From NCBI GenBank assembly GCA_023435335.1, contig JAEYRU010000253.1, forward strand, positions 1 through 9,220: a stretch of 9,220 nt of DNA, read 5' to 3'. Under the pieces are notes generated by a model, which saw nothing but the letters and a program-made list of their open reading frames with translations, was not told the DNA's origin and made no database searches. This DNA is from Pseudomonadota bacterium. GTDB lineage: Bacteria > Pseudomonadota > Alphaproteobacteria > Rhizobiales > Rhizobiaceae. Position 1 is the stretch's first letter; each line of letters opens with the position of its first letter. Position numbers and translations under genes: made by a program. Below, in pieces: positions 1 through 5,435 of this stretch.

Positions 1-2
1 CG

Positions 3-806
3 ATGCGACTGACGGGCGCGCCCGCGCCGAATCCCACCGACCGGGAAGCCTTCCTGCGCCGCTTCGGTATTGCGGTGGTAGGAGCGCCCCCTCCACCGCG
101 TTTCACGCGGTCCCTTGCCGGGGCGAGCCACTTGTCTCGCCCGTCCTTCGGACCCCCCGTGAACGGGGGAGGATCTGCCAGCGCGGCCGTCCGCGACCTC
201 GGATCCTTCCCTATGAAGCGCGACGCCCAGATCCTCCCCTGCGAAGCGGGGGAGGGGGACCACGCGCAGCGTGGTGGAGGGGGCATCTCCGCCCCCCGCA
301 TCCCCGCCTTCCCGCTCTTCGACCCGCCGCGCCGGCTGCGCCTCACGCCGGCGCGCCGCTACGTGCCAGCCCATGCCGCGCCGCGCATCCTGTTTCCCGG
401 GCTCGTCCAGCCGCACCGGCTGCCGCCCCCACCGCCGCCGCCTTCACCCGACGATCTGGTATCCGCCGCCGGCGTCGCGCGCCGCCTGGCATCGCTCGCC
501 GCCGCCCTCGACGACCTGCCCAAACAGGCCCGCCGCTTCGCGCGACTGAAGGCGCGGATGGACGCGCAAGCGGCGCAAGACCGGGCCGTCGCCGAAGCCT
601 CGGAGGCTGGAGGCTCAGCCCCGCCAAGGTCCCGTCGCCGCTTCCGCCGCACCTCGCCCCTGCGCGGCGGCCCGCCCTATGGCGGCCGCCTCGCGGTCTG
701 GGACCCCACCGTGCCGTGCGGAAAACACATCCGCGAGGTCGACCTCATCCTCGCCCACGCCCATGCGCTCGCCGACTACGCGCTGGCGTTCCCCGATACG
801 TCGTGA
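3..806 (+). CDS. Hypothetical protein, N-terminal third encoded by a palindromic repeat
   Basis: I do not recognise a function. The frame is open from an ATG at 3 to a TGA at 804-806 (267 residues) and may begin upstream of the window. Residues about 28-94 are encoded by the palindromic element at 81-290 and have low-complexity, Gly/Pro/Arg-rich composition. Residues 139-149 are a proline run. From about residue 150 the sequence looks like real protein: an Ala/Leu/Arg-rich helical stretch (VARRLASLAAALDDLPKQAR), a basic segment ending in RRTSPLRGGPP, and a C-terminus containing HIREVDLILAHAHALA and ending PDTS. I recall rhizobial hypothetical proteins with a similar SPLR-GxPPG / EVDxxLxxxHxLA / PDTS tail, but cannot confirm this. 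No signal peptide or membrane segment is seen. The start is unresolved: ATG at 3, GTG at 363 (no good ribosome site), or an upstream start. It is convergent with lolD, with a 103-nt gap. It may be a gene damaged by the repeat. Confidence 0.55.
   Translation: MRLTGAPAPNPTDREAFLRRFGIAVVGAPPPPRFTRSLAGASHLSRPSFGPPVNGGGSASAAVRDLGSFPMKRDAQILPCEAGEGDHAQRGGGGISAPRIPAFPLFDPPRRLRLTPARRYVPAHAAPRILFPGLVQPHRLPPPPPPPSPDDLVSAAGVARRLASLAAALDDLPKQARRFARLKARMDAQAAQDRAVAEASEAGGSAPPRSRRRFRRTSPLRGGPPYGGRLAVWDPTVPCGKHIREVDLILAHAHALADYALAFPDTS
81..290. repeat. Composite palindromic repeat element (REP/BIME-like)
   Basis: Two 29-nt arms face each other. The left arm (86-114) and the reverse complement of the right arm (256-284) agree at 24 of 29 positions, and GGAG/CTCC at 81-84 and 287-290 extends the match with a small bulge. 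Each arm folds on itself: ACCGCG/CGCGGT at 95-100 and 106-111, and ACCACGC/GCGTGGT at 259-265 and 269-275. Inside lie two more hairpins: CCCCCG/CGGGGG (154-159 and 164-169, loop TGAA) and a 10-bp stem with one G-T pair (233-242 and 246-255, loop GAA). A perfect 12-bp inverted pair also links 166-177 with 228-239. There is no transposase frame and no clear target duplication. It resembles GC-rich intergenic repeats I associate with Mesorhizobium-like genomes; that link is from memory. Confidence 0.75.
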
Positions 807-872
807 ACGGGCGTTGTGTGGCGGGCGTGCCAGCGTCGTGCAAGCTATGACCGACGGATCGACGGCGACCGG

Positions 873-897
873 GCGGAGGGAGACCTTTGCCCTCCGC
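873..897 (-). terminator. Possible hairpin terminator after lolD
   Basis: A perfect 8-bp stem (GCGGAGGG at 873-880 with CCCTCCGC at 890-897) and a 9-nt loop begins 12 nt beyond the lolD stop codon, in the gap between lolD and the convergent hypothetical gene. No U-tract follows on either strand, so it is not a classical intrinsic terminator. It could stall polymerase, protect the 3' end, or serve both convergent transcripts. The position is right and the sequence support is only moderate. Confidence 0.4.
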
Positions 898-909
898 GCG
901 GCGCAGGAC

Positions 910-1596
910 CTAGAGCGGGACGATATGGCCCTTGTCGAGCGTGACGCGGCGGTCCATGCGCGCAGCCAGTTCGTGATTGTGTGTGGCGAACAGCGCGGCC
1001 AGTCCGGACTGGCGCACCAGCGCCTCGAGCGCCTCGAACACATAGGAAGCGGTGGTCGGGTCGAGGTTGCCGGTGGGCTCGTCGGCCAGCAGCAGCAGCG
1101 GAGCATTGGCAACGGCGCGGGCGATGGCCACTCGCTGCTGCTCGCCGCCCGACAGTTCGGCCGGGCGGTGCTCGGCGCGGTGGCCTATCTTCATGTAGTC
1201 GAGCAGCTGCGTCGCCCGCTCCTTCGCCTCGGCGAGCGGCAGCCCCTTCACCAGCTGCGGCATCATGATGTTCTCGAGCGCGGAGAATTCCGGCAGCAGG
1301 TGGTGGAACTGGTAGACGAAGCCGATCTCGTTGCGCCGGATCGCGGTGCGCTGGTCGTCCGACAGCCGGCCGCAGGCGCGGCCCGCCACGATCACGTCGC
1401 CGGCGTCGGGCATCTCGAGCAGCCCGGCCAGGTGCAGCAGCGTCGACTTGCCGGCGCCCGACGGGGCGACCAGCGCCACCATCTCCCCGCGCGCCAGCGT
1501 GAACTGCGCGCCGTCCAGGATCGTCAGCTTGCGCGCGCCCTGCAGGTAGTGGCGCTCGACATCCTTGAGTTCGAGGACGGGTCCGCCGGTCGTCAT
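910..1596 (-). CDS. lolD: Lipoprotein-releasing ABC transporter ATP-binding protein LolD
   Basis: This is the ATPase of the inner-membrane Lol complex, which extracts mature lipoproteins from the periplasmic face of the inner membrane and passes them to the carrier LolA. The 228-residue protein carries the full ABC set: Walker A APSGAGKST (44-52), Q-loop Gln96 (VYQFHHLLPEFSALEN), signature LSGGEQQ (148-154), Walker B LLLLADEP (167-174), D-loop GNLD and switch His206 (ATHNH). The first Walker A position is Ala instead of Gly; the essential GKST is intact. The VYQFHHLLPEF region is typical of LolD and MacB-type ATPases. ATG at 1596 is chosen because it overlaps the lolC stop as ATGA and is preceded by GAGG about 6 nt upstream. 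The adjacent lolC permease makes LolD far more likely than another export ATPase. It is the last gene of proS-lolC-lolD in this window. Confidence 0.95.
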   Translation of the reverse strand: MTTGGPVLELKDVERHYLQGARKLTILDGAQFTLARGEMVALVAPSGAGKSTLLHLAGLLEMPDAGDVIVAGRACGRLSDDQRTAIRRNEIGFVYQFHHLLPEFSALENIMMPQLVKGLPLAEAKERATQLLDYMKIGHRAEHRPAELSGGEQQRVAIARAVANAPLLLLADEPTGNLDPTTASYVFEALEALVRQSGLAALFATHNHELAARMDRRVTLDKGHIVPL

Positions 1597-2876
1597 TCGT
1601 ACCTCAGCGCCTCGACCGGGTCGAGCTTGGCCGCGCGCCAGGCCGGAAACAGCGTGGCGAGGAAGGACAGGACCAGCGCCATCAACACGACGGACACCGT
1701 CTCGCGCAGGTCCATCTTCGCCGGCAGCTGGCTGAGGAAATACAGTTCCGGATTGAACAAGGTGGTGCCCGAGAGCCAGGAGAAGAACTGGCGGATCGAT
1801 TCCACGTTGAGACAGATCACGACGCCAAGGACGACGCCGGCGATGGTGCCGACCATGCCGATCGCGGCTCCGGTCATCAGGAATATGCGCATCACCGAGC
1901 CGCTCGACGCCCCCATGGTGCGCAGGATGGCGATGTCGCGGCCCTTGTCCTTCACCAGCATGACGAGGCCGGAGATGATGTTGAGCGCGGCCACCAGCAC
2001 GATCATCGTAAGGATCATGAACATGACGTTGCGCTCGACCTGCAGCGCGGAGAAGAAGGTGCGGTTGCGCTGGCGCCAGTCGACCGAGAAGACCTGGCGC
2101 TGCGCAGCCTCCTCGACCCTGGGACGGATGGCGTCGACATTGTCGGGGTCGTCGAGGAACACCTCGATCGATTGCGCCCTGCCCTCCTGGTTGAAGAAGA
2201 GCTGCGCCTCGGCCATCGGCATGAACACGATGGTGGCGTCGTATTCCGACATGCCGATCTCGAAGATGGCGGTGACCGGGTATCCCTTGGTGCGCGGCGT
2301 CGTGCCGAACGGGGTGACGTCGCCCTCGGGCGAGATCAGCGTCAGCCGGTCGCCGATCGAAAGACCCAGGTTCTCCGCCATGCGGGTGCCGACGGCCACG
2401 CCCTCGCCGGTAGCGAAGCCGGTGAGCGAGCCGTGGCGGATGTTGTCGGCGACCAGCGAAACCTTGGCCAGGTCCTCGGGGCGCATGCCGCGCACGAGCG
2501 CGCCGGTTCCGGCGCCCACCCGGCCCGACGCCAGCACCTGGCCCTCGATCAGGGGGAGTGCGTATCGCACGCCCTGCAGTCCCTCGATCCGCCCCGTCAC
2601 CTCCGCGAAATCGTCGAGTGGCCTGTCAAGCGGCTGCAGGACGAGATGGCCGTTGATGCCCAGGATGCGGGTCAGCAGTTCGGCGCGGAAGCCGTTCATG
2701 ACAGCCATCACGACGATGAGGGTGGCCACCCCCAGCATGATGCCTATGAAGGAGATCGAGGCGATGACCGAGATCACCGTCTCCTTGCGCTTGGACCGCA
2801 GGTAGCGCCATGCGACCATCCGCTCGAATCGTGAGAAGGGAGCGGCGCCGGCCTCTATGCGCGCGGCTTCGCTCAT
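1593..2876 (-). CDS. lolC: Lipoprotein-releasing ABC transporter permease (LolC/LolE family)
   Basis: Inner-membrane permease partner of LolD in lipoprotein sorting. The 427-residue length fits the LolC/E family (about 400-415 in enterics). The layout is classic: a cytoplasmic N-terminus (FERMVAWRYLRSKRKE), a first membrane helix near residues 34-62, a large periplasmic domain (about 65-280), then three helices near 283-308, 328-357 and 392-412, and the conserved tail FPAWRAAKLDPVEALRYE. The motif KDKGRDIAILRTMGAS, in the cytoplasmic loop between helices two and three, is the expected coupling region for the ATPase. The frame stays open upstream to 2996, but the ATG at 2876 overlaps the proS stop as ATGA and gives a family-like N-terminus (MSEAARIEAG), so it is preferred. 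Only one LolC/E-type gene is seen beside lolD, whereas E. coli has lolC and lolE. The protein may therefore form a homodimer, as proposed for LolF-type permeases. Confidence 0.93.
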   Translation of the reverse strand: MSEAARIEAGAAPFSRFERMVAWRYLRSKRKETVISVIASISFIGIMLGVATLIVVMAVMNGFRAELLTRILGINGHLVLQPLDRPLDDFAEVTGRIEGLQGVRYALPLIEGQVLASGRVGAGTGALVRGMRPEDLAKVSLVADNIRHGSLTGFATGEGVAVGTRMAENLGLSIGDRLTLISPEGDVTPFGTTPRTKGYPVTAIFEIGMSEYDATIVFMPMAEAQLFFNQEGRAQSIEVFLDDPDNVDAIRPRVEEAAQRQVFSVDWRQRNRTFFSALQVERNVMFMILTMIVLVAALNIISGLVMLVKDKGRDIAILRTMGASSGSVMRIFLMTGAAIGMVGTIAGVVLGVVICLNVESIRQFFSWLSGTTLFNPELYFLSQLPAKMDLRETVSVVLMALVLSFLATLFPAWRAAKLDPVEALRYE

Positions 2877-4198
2877 GCGGCGGCGAACCTGGCCGCCACG
2901 GCGGCGGCGGGCATGGACTCGCGCTCGCCGGTCGCCCGGTTCTTGAGCTCGACCTCGCCGGCCGCGGCGCCGCGCGGGCCGACGATCACCTGCCACGGCA
3001 GGCCGATCAGGTCGGCGGTCGCGAACTTCGCCCCGGCGCGCTGGTCGGTGTCGTCATGAAGCACGTCCTTGCCGGCCGCGCGCAGCTGCGCCTCGACCTC
3101 GCCGCAGATGCGGTCGCAGGCCTCGTCGCCCGGCTTCATGTTGATCAGCGCGACGTCGAACGGCGCGACGCTCTGCGGCCAGATGATGCCGTTCTCGTCA
3201 TGGCTCGCCTCGACGATCGCCGCGATCAGCCGCGTCGGGCCGATGCCGTAGGATCCCATGGAGACGAAGTGCTCCTTGCCGTCCGGGCCGGTGACGGTCG
3301 CGTTCATCGGCTTCGAATATTTCTCTCCGAAATGGAAGATGTGACCGACCTCGATGCCGCGCGCAGCGACCCGGTCGCCCTCGCCGATGCCGGCCCATAC
3401 AGCCTCGTCGTGCATTTCGTCGGTCGCCGCGTAGGGCGCGGTCCAGCGCTCCACGATGCCGCCGATCTCGGCGTCGTCGGTGAAGTCGGTCCCCTCGCCC
3501 GGCACCTCGAGGCTGAGGAAGTCGCGGTGGCAGAAGACGGCGCTCTCGCCGGTGTCGGCGAGGATGATGAATTCGTGGCTGAGGTCGCCGCCGATCGGGC
3601 CGGTGTCGGCGCGCATCGGGATCGCCTTCAGGCCCATGCGCTCGAAGGTGCGCAGGTAGGCAACGAACATGCGGTTGTAGGCGGCCTTGGCGCCCGCGAA
3701 GTCGAGGTCGAAGGAATAGGCGTCCTTCATCAGGAATTCCCGGCTGCGCATGACGCCGAAGCGGGGGCGCACCTCGTCGCGGAACTTCCACTGGATATGG
3801 TAGAGGTTGAGCGGCAGGTCGCGGTACGACTTCACGTAGGAGCGGAAGATGTCCGTGACCATCTCCTCGTTGGTCGGGCCGTAAAGCATGTCGCGCTCGT
3901 GCCGGTCGGCGATGCGCAGCATCTCCTTGCCGTAGTCGTCGTAGCGCCCGCTCTCGCGCCAAAGGTCCGCCGACTGGATGGTCGGCATGAGGATCTCCTG
4001 CGCGCCGGCGCGGTTCTGCTCCTCGCGGATGATCGCGTTGACCTTGTCGAGAACGCGCTTGCCCAGCGGCAGCCAGGAGAAGCTGCCCGCCGCCTGCTGG
4101 CGTATCATTCCCGCACGCAGCATCAGCCGGTGCGAGACGATTTCCGCCTCGCGCGGATTTTCCTTCAGGATGGGCAGAAAGAAGCGCGACAATCGCAT
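2873..4198 (-). CDS. proS: Prolyl-tRNA synthetase, short alphaproteobacterial type
   Basis: Cytoplasmic class II aminoacyl-tRNA synthetase that charges tRNA-Pro with proline using ATP. At 441 residues it is much shorter than the roughly 570-residue E. coli enzyme, because the editing (INS) domain between motifs 2 and 3 is absent. This is the usual state in many Alphaproteobacteria, where free-standing proteins can clear Ala-tRNA-Pro. Visible signatures are GPTNEE (107-112), motif 2 FRDEVRPRFG (139-148) followed by MRSREFLMKDAYSF, motif 3 GSYGIGPTR (315-323), and a C-terminal anticodon-binding domain from about 345, including DDTDQRAGAKFATADLIG. The frame stays open upstream to 4387, but that adds 63 non-family residues. 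ATG at 4198 gives the canonical start MRLSRFFLPILKENP, although the ribosome site before it is weak. Its TGA overlaps the lolC ATG, so lolC translation is probably coupled to proS. Confidence 0.96.
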   Translation of the reverse strand: MRLSRFFLPILKENPREAEIVSHRLMLRAGMIRQQAAGSFSWLPLGKRVLDKVNAIIREEQNRAGAQEILMPTIQSADLWRESGRYDDYGKEMLRIADRHERDMLYGPTNEEMVTDIFRSYVKSYRDLPLNLYHIQWKFRDEVRPRFGVMRSREFLMKDAYSFDLDFAGAKAAYNRMFVAYLRTFERMGLKAIPMRADTGPIGGDLSHEFIILADTGESAVFCHRDFLSLEVPGEGTDFTDDAEIGGIVERWTAPYAATDEMHDEAVWAGIGEGDRVAARGIEVGHIFHFGEKYSKPMNATVTGPDGKEHFVSMGSYGIGPTRLIAAIVEASHDENGIIWPQSVAPFDVALINMKPGDEACDRICGEVEAQLRAAGKDVLHDDTDQRAGAKFATADLIGLPWQVIVGPRGAAAGEVELKNRATGERESMPAAAVAARFAAA

Positions 4199-4412
4199 GT
4201 AGAGGTCCGTCTGAAAATGCGCGGAAGGTGCCGGAATCGGCGGGACGCGCGGGGAAGCTGCACGCGCTTCATAGCCATTTCGTGGCAGGTTGGAAACCCG
4301 AGCCGGGCGCCCTCCGGAACGGCCAAAACGTCGCTGGCGCGAAACGAGGCAAAGGCTGGCACGAAATTGTGCATTGCAGCACATCAAGCCGCCTCTCTGC
4401 GCAACATTTTCC
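4199..4412. other. proS leader and divergent promoter region
   Basis: This is non-coding sequence between the proS start and the promoter of the putative plus-strand small RNA. The minus-strand frame remains open into it, but the translation (rich in Arg/Ala/Pro) does not look like a conserved extension of ProRS. A short inverted pair, TGTGC/GCACA, sits at 4368-4372 and 4379-4383. The proS promoter must lie here or slightly upstream. The best minus-strand match I found (TTTCCA at 4296-4291, 16 nt, CTATGA at 4274-4269) is too weak to annotate. I saw no T-box or other riboswitch-like structure. Confidence 0.5.
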
Positions 4413-4440
4413 GTGACAAGCGCTCGGGCTTCGGTCTAAT
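4412..4440 (+). promoter_or_regulatory. Sigma70-like promoter for the putative small RNA
   Basis: The plus strand has CGTGAC at 4412-4417, differing by one base from the rhizobial -35 consensus CTTGAC. A 17-nt spacer follows, then TCTAAT at 4435-4440, one base from TATAAT. Transcription would start near 4447. This promoter is divergent from proS. Starting here, a transcript reaches the strong terminator ending at 4597 after about 150 nt, which supports the assignment. Confidence 0.55.
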
Positions 4441-4446
4441 GTGCTC

Positions 4447-4597
4447 CTATAAACGAGAGAGCGGGTACAAAAACCCGTTCCCTTACGCGGTCAAAGTCTT
4501 GGGAGGATGCGATCTAGGCGCGTTAACTCGCTGCCGCCGGAAACGGACTACAGATCGGACGCGTTCAACTGCAAGGCCTCGGCCTTGCATTTTTTTT
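4447..4597 (+). ncRNA. Putative trans-encoded small RNA, possibly alpha-r9 (Smr9C) family
   Basis: An approximately 150-nt transcript is inferred from a promoter at 4412-4440 and an intrinsic terminator at 4571-4597, with no protein frame that looks real. Near the 5' end is a hairpin, CGGGT (4462-4466) with ACCCG (4473-4477) and an A-rich loop. The middle contains a possible long-range pair CGATCT/AGATCG (4510-4515 and 4552-4557) enclosing a small CCG-GAAA-CGG hairpin at 4537-4546. The 3' end is a GC-rich stem plus eight U residues, the arrangement expected of an Hfq-dependent small RNA. From memory, the rhizobial alpha-r9 family (Smr9C in Sinorhizobium meliloti, about 149 nt) lies in an intergenic region next to proS on the opposite strand. 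Size, orientation and place agree, but identity needs a covariance search. Targets cannot be told from the sequence. The start could be off by several nucleotides. Confidence 0.65.
4571..4597 (+). terminator. Rho-independent terminator of the putative small RNA
   Basis: A perfect 7-bp stem GCAAGGC/GCCTTGC (4571-4577 and 4582-4588) closes a CTCG loop and is followed after one A by eight T residues (4590-4597). This is a textbook intrinsic terminator on the plus strand only; the minus strand has A residues before the stem instead. Because all neighbouring protein genes are on the minus strand, it implies an independent plus-strand transcript. Confidence 0.9.
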
Positions 4598-4623
4598 GTG
4601 CATCGAAATAAATCGACGATGTT

Positions 4624-4640
4624 GTCGCCCGTCGGGCGAC
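4624..4640 (-). terminator. Probable terminator of the nuoN-DUF1467 unit
   Basis: A perfect 7-bp stem GTCGCCC/GGGCGAC (4624-4630 and 4634-4640) with a 3-nt loop begins 7 nt past the DUF1467 stop codon. On the minus strand it is followed about ten bases later by an AT-rich stretch (GATTTATTT) and not by an immediate U-run, so it is a weaker intrinsic terminator. Together with the small-RNA terminator it separates two convergent transcripts. Confidence 0.5.
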
Positions 4641-4646
4641 CCCCGC

Positions 4647-4913
4647 CTAGCGGCCCGGTCCGATGCGCGGGATCTGGTCGAAGTCCCAGCCGAAATAGCG
4701 CGTCGCGACGAGATAGACCGCGAAGATCACCAGCGTGACGATCGTGGTGCGAAGCATGGCGCGCGCCACGTGCGGTCCGCGCGGCGCACTCGCCGTGGTG
4801 CCGAGCGTGACATCGCCGTCCTCGTCCTGCGTCCTGAGCCCGAAGGGCAGCGTGGCGAAGAGCACGAGCCACCAGACGATGAAGAAGACGGCGGCCAGCG
4901 AGACCCAGGTCAT
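4647..4913 (-). CDS. DUF1467 family small inner-membrane protein
   Basis: An 88-residue protein of unknown function with two predicted membrane helices: residues about 3-22 (WVSLAAVFFIVWWLVLFATL) and about 56-72 (TTIVTLVIFAVYLVATR). A short acidic loop (LRTQDEDGD) lies between them, and the tail is aromatic (YFGWDFDQIPRIGP). The WWLVLFATLPFGLRTQ stretch is what I recall as the hallmark of the DUF1467 family in Alphaproteobacteria. No catalytic residues are evident. ATG at 4913 is chosen because it begins the hydrophobic helix and is preceded by a strong AGGAGG 7 nt upstream; the frame stays open to 5177 but that part is a shadow of mce. It lies 52 nt after mce and is the last gene of the nuoN-to-DUF1467 series. 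Co-location suggests only a housekeeping membrane role. Confidence 0.85.
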   Translation of the reverse strand: MTWVSLAAVFFIVWWLVLFATLPFGLRTQDEDGDVTLGTTASAPRGPHVARAMLRTTIVTLVIFAVYLVATRYFGWDFDQIPRIGPGR

Positions 4914-4965
4914 CGGCAGTCCTCCTGCGAAACCTCTCCGGCAGCACGCGCCGTCATTCCCGGCA

Positions 4966-5370
4966 TCACGCCTGCTCCAGTTCCACGAGTGTTCCAAGGA
5001 AATCCTTGGGATGCAGGAAGAGCACCGGCTTTCCGTGCGCGCCGGTCTTCGGATTGCCATCGCCCAGCACGCGGGCGCCCGCCGCAACGAGGCGGTCGCG
5101 TGCGGCGATGATATCATCCACCTCGTAGCAGACGTGGTGCATGGCGCCGGCCGGGTTCTTCGCGACGAAGCCGGCAATGGTGGAGTTCTCGCCCAGCGGC
5201 TCCAGCAGTTCCACCTTGGTGTTGCCGAGGTCGACGAAGACGACAGTCACGCCATGCTCGGGCAGCGCCTGCGGCGCGGACACGCTGGCGCCGAGCGTAT
5301 CGCGGTAAACTGCGGTCGCCGCGGCGAGATCCGGTACGGCAATGGCGATGTGGTTCAGGCGTCCAAGCAT
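4966..5370 (-). CDS. mce: Methylmalonyl-CoA epimerase
   Basis: This enzyme interconverts the (R) and (S) forms of methylmalonyl-CoA, feeding propionyl-CoA carbon from odd-chain fatty acids and branched amino acids to methylmalonyl-CoA mutase and succinyl-CoA. The 134-residue protein is a two-module vicinal oxygen chelate fold of normal length. Expected metal ligands are His7 (LNHIAIAV), Glu54 (KVELLEP), His78 or His79 (MHHVCYEV) and Glu130 (TLVELEQA). Glu38 (LPEHGV) fits the catalytic base region. The start MLGRLNHIAIAVPDL is canonical, and a modest GAAGG lies just upstream. It follows rnj by 65 nt and precedes the DUF1467 gene by 52 nt. The mutase genes are not in this window. Another glyoxalase-like role is possible but unlikely given the motif match. 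Confidence 0.93.
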   Translation of the reverse strand: MLGRLNHIAIAVPDLAAATAVYRDTLGASVSAPQALPEHGVTVVFVDLGNTKVELLEPLGENSTIAGFVAKNPAGAMHHVCYEVDDIIAARDRLVAAGARVLGDGNPKTGAHGKPVLFLHPKDFLGTLVELEQA

Positions 5371-5435
5371 GGCCTTCGGCTCACAATTCGATTCCGCGAA
5401 ACCGCGTAGCCGGTTGGGCGGAAAGGACTTTCGGT

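Noticed and set aside
81..290. CRISPR array or insertion sequence at the left end
   Set aside because: There are no regularly spaced direct repeats, no transposase frame and no visible target duplication; the structure is a nested palindrome.
679..2805. A 708-codon open frame on the plus strand across lolD and lolC
   Set aside because: It lies antisense to two well-supported genes, its translation has no recognisable domain, and long antisense frames are common in GC-rich DNA.
4262..4296. Possible proS promoter on the minus strand (TTTCCA, 16 nt, CTATGA)
   Set aside because: Both boxes match consensus at only about four of six positions, no better than chance in a region of this size.
4199..4387. 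N-terminal extension of ProRS by 63 residues
   Set aside because: The extra residues are Arg/Ala/Pro-rich and unlike ProRS, while ATG at 4198 begins the canonical MRLSRFFLPILKEN.
2810..4738. A 642-codon open frame on the plus strand across proS
   Set aside because: It is the antisense shadow of proS extended through the non-coding gap. It has no family features and runs across the small-RNA terminator.
4483..4947. A 154-codon minus-strand frame spanning the DUF1467 gene and the small RNA
   Set aside because: It uses the wrong frame over the DUF1467 gene and runs through two hairpins. Its composition is that of a GC-rich shadow.
5371..5435. Small inverted repeats (CGCG-AAAC-CGCG and GAAAG-GA-CTTTC) between rnj and mce
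   Set aside because: The stems are only 4-5 bp with no U-tract, too weak to call a terminator or regulatory element.
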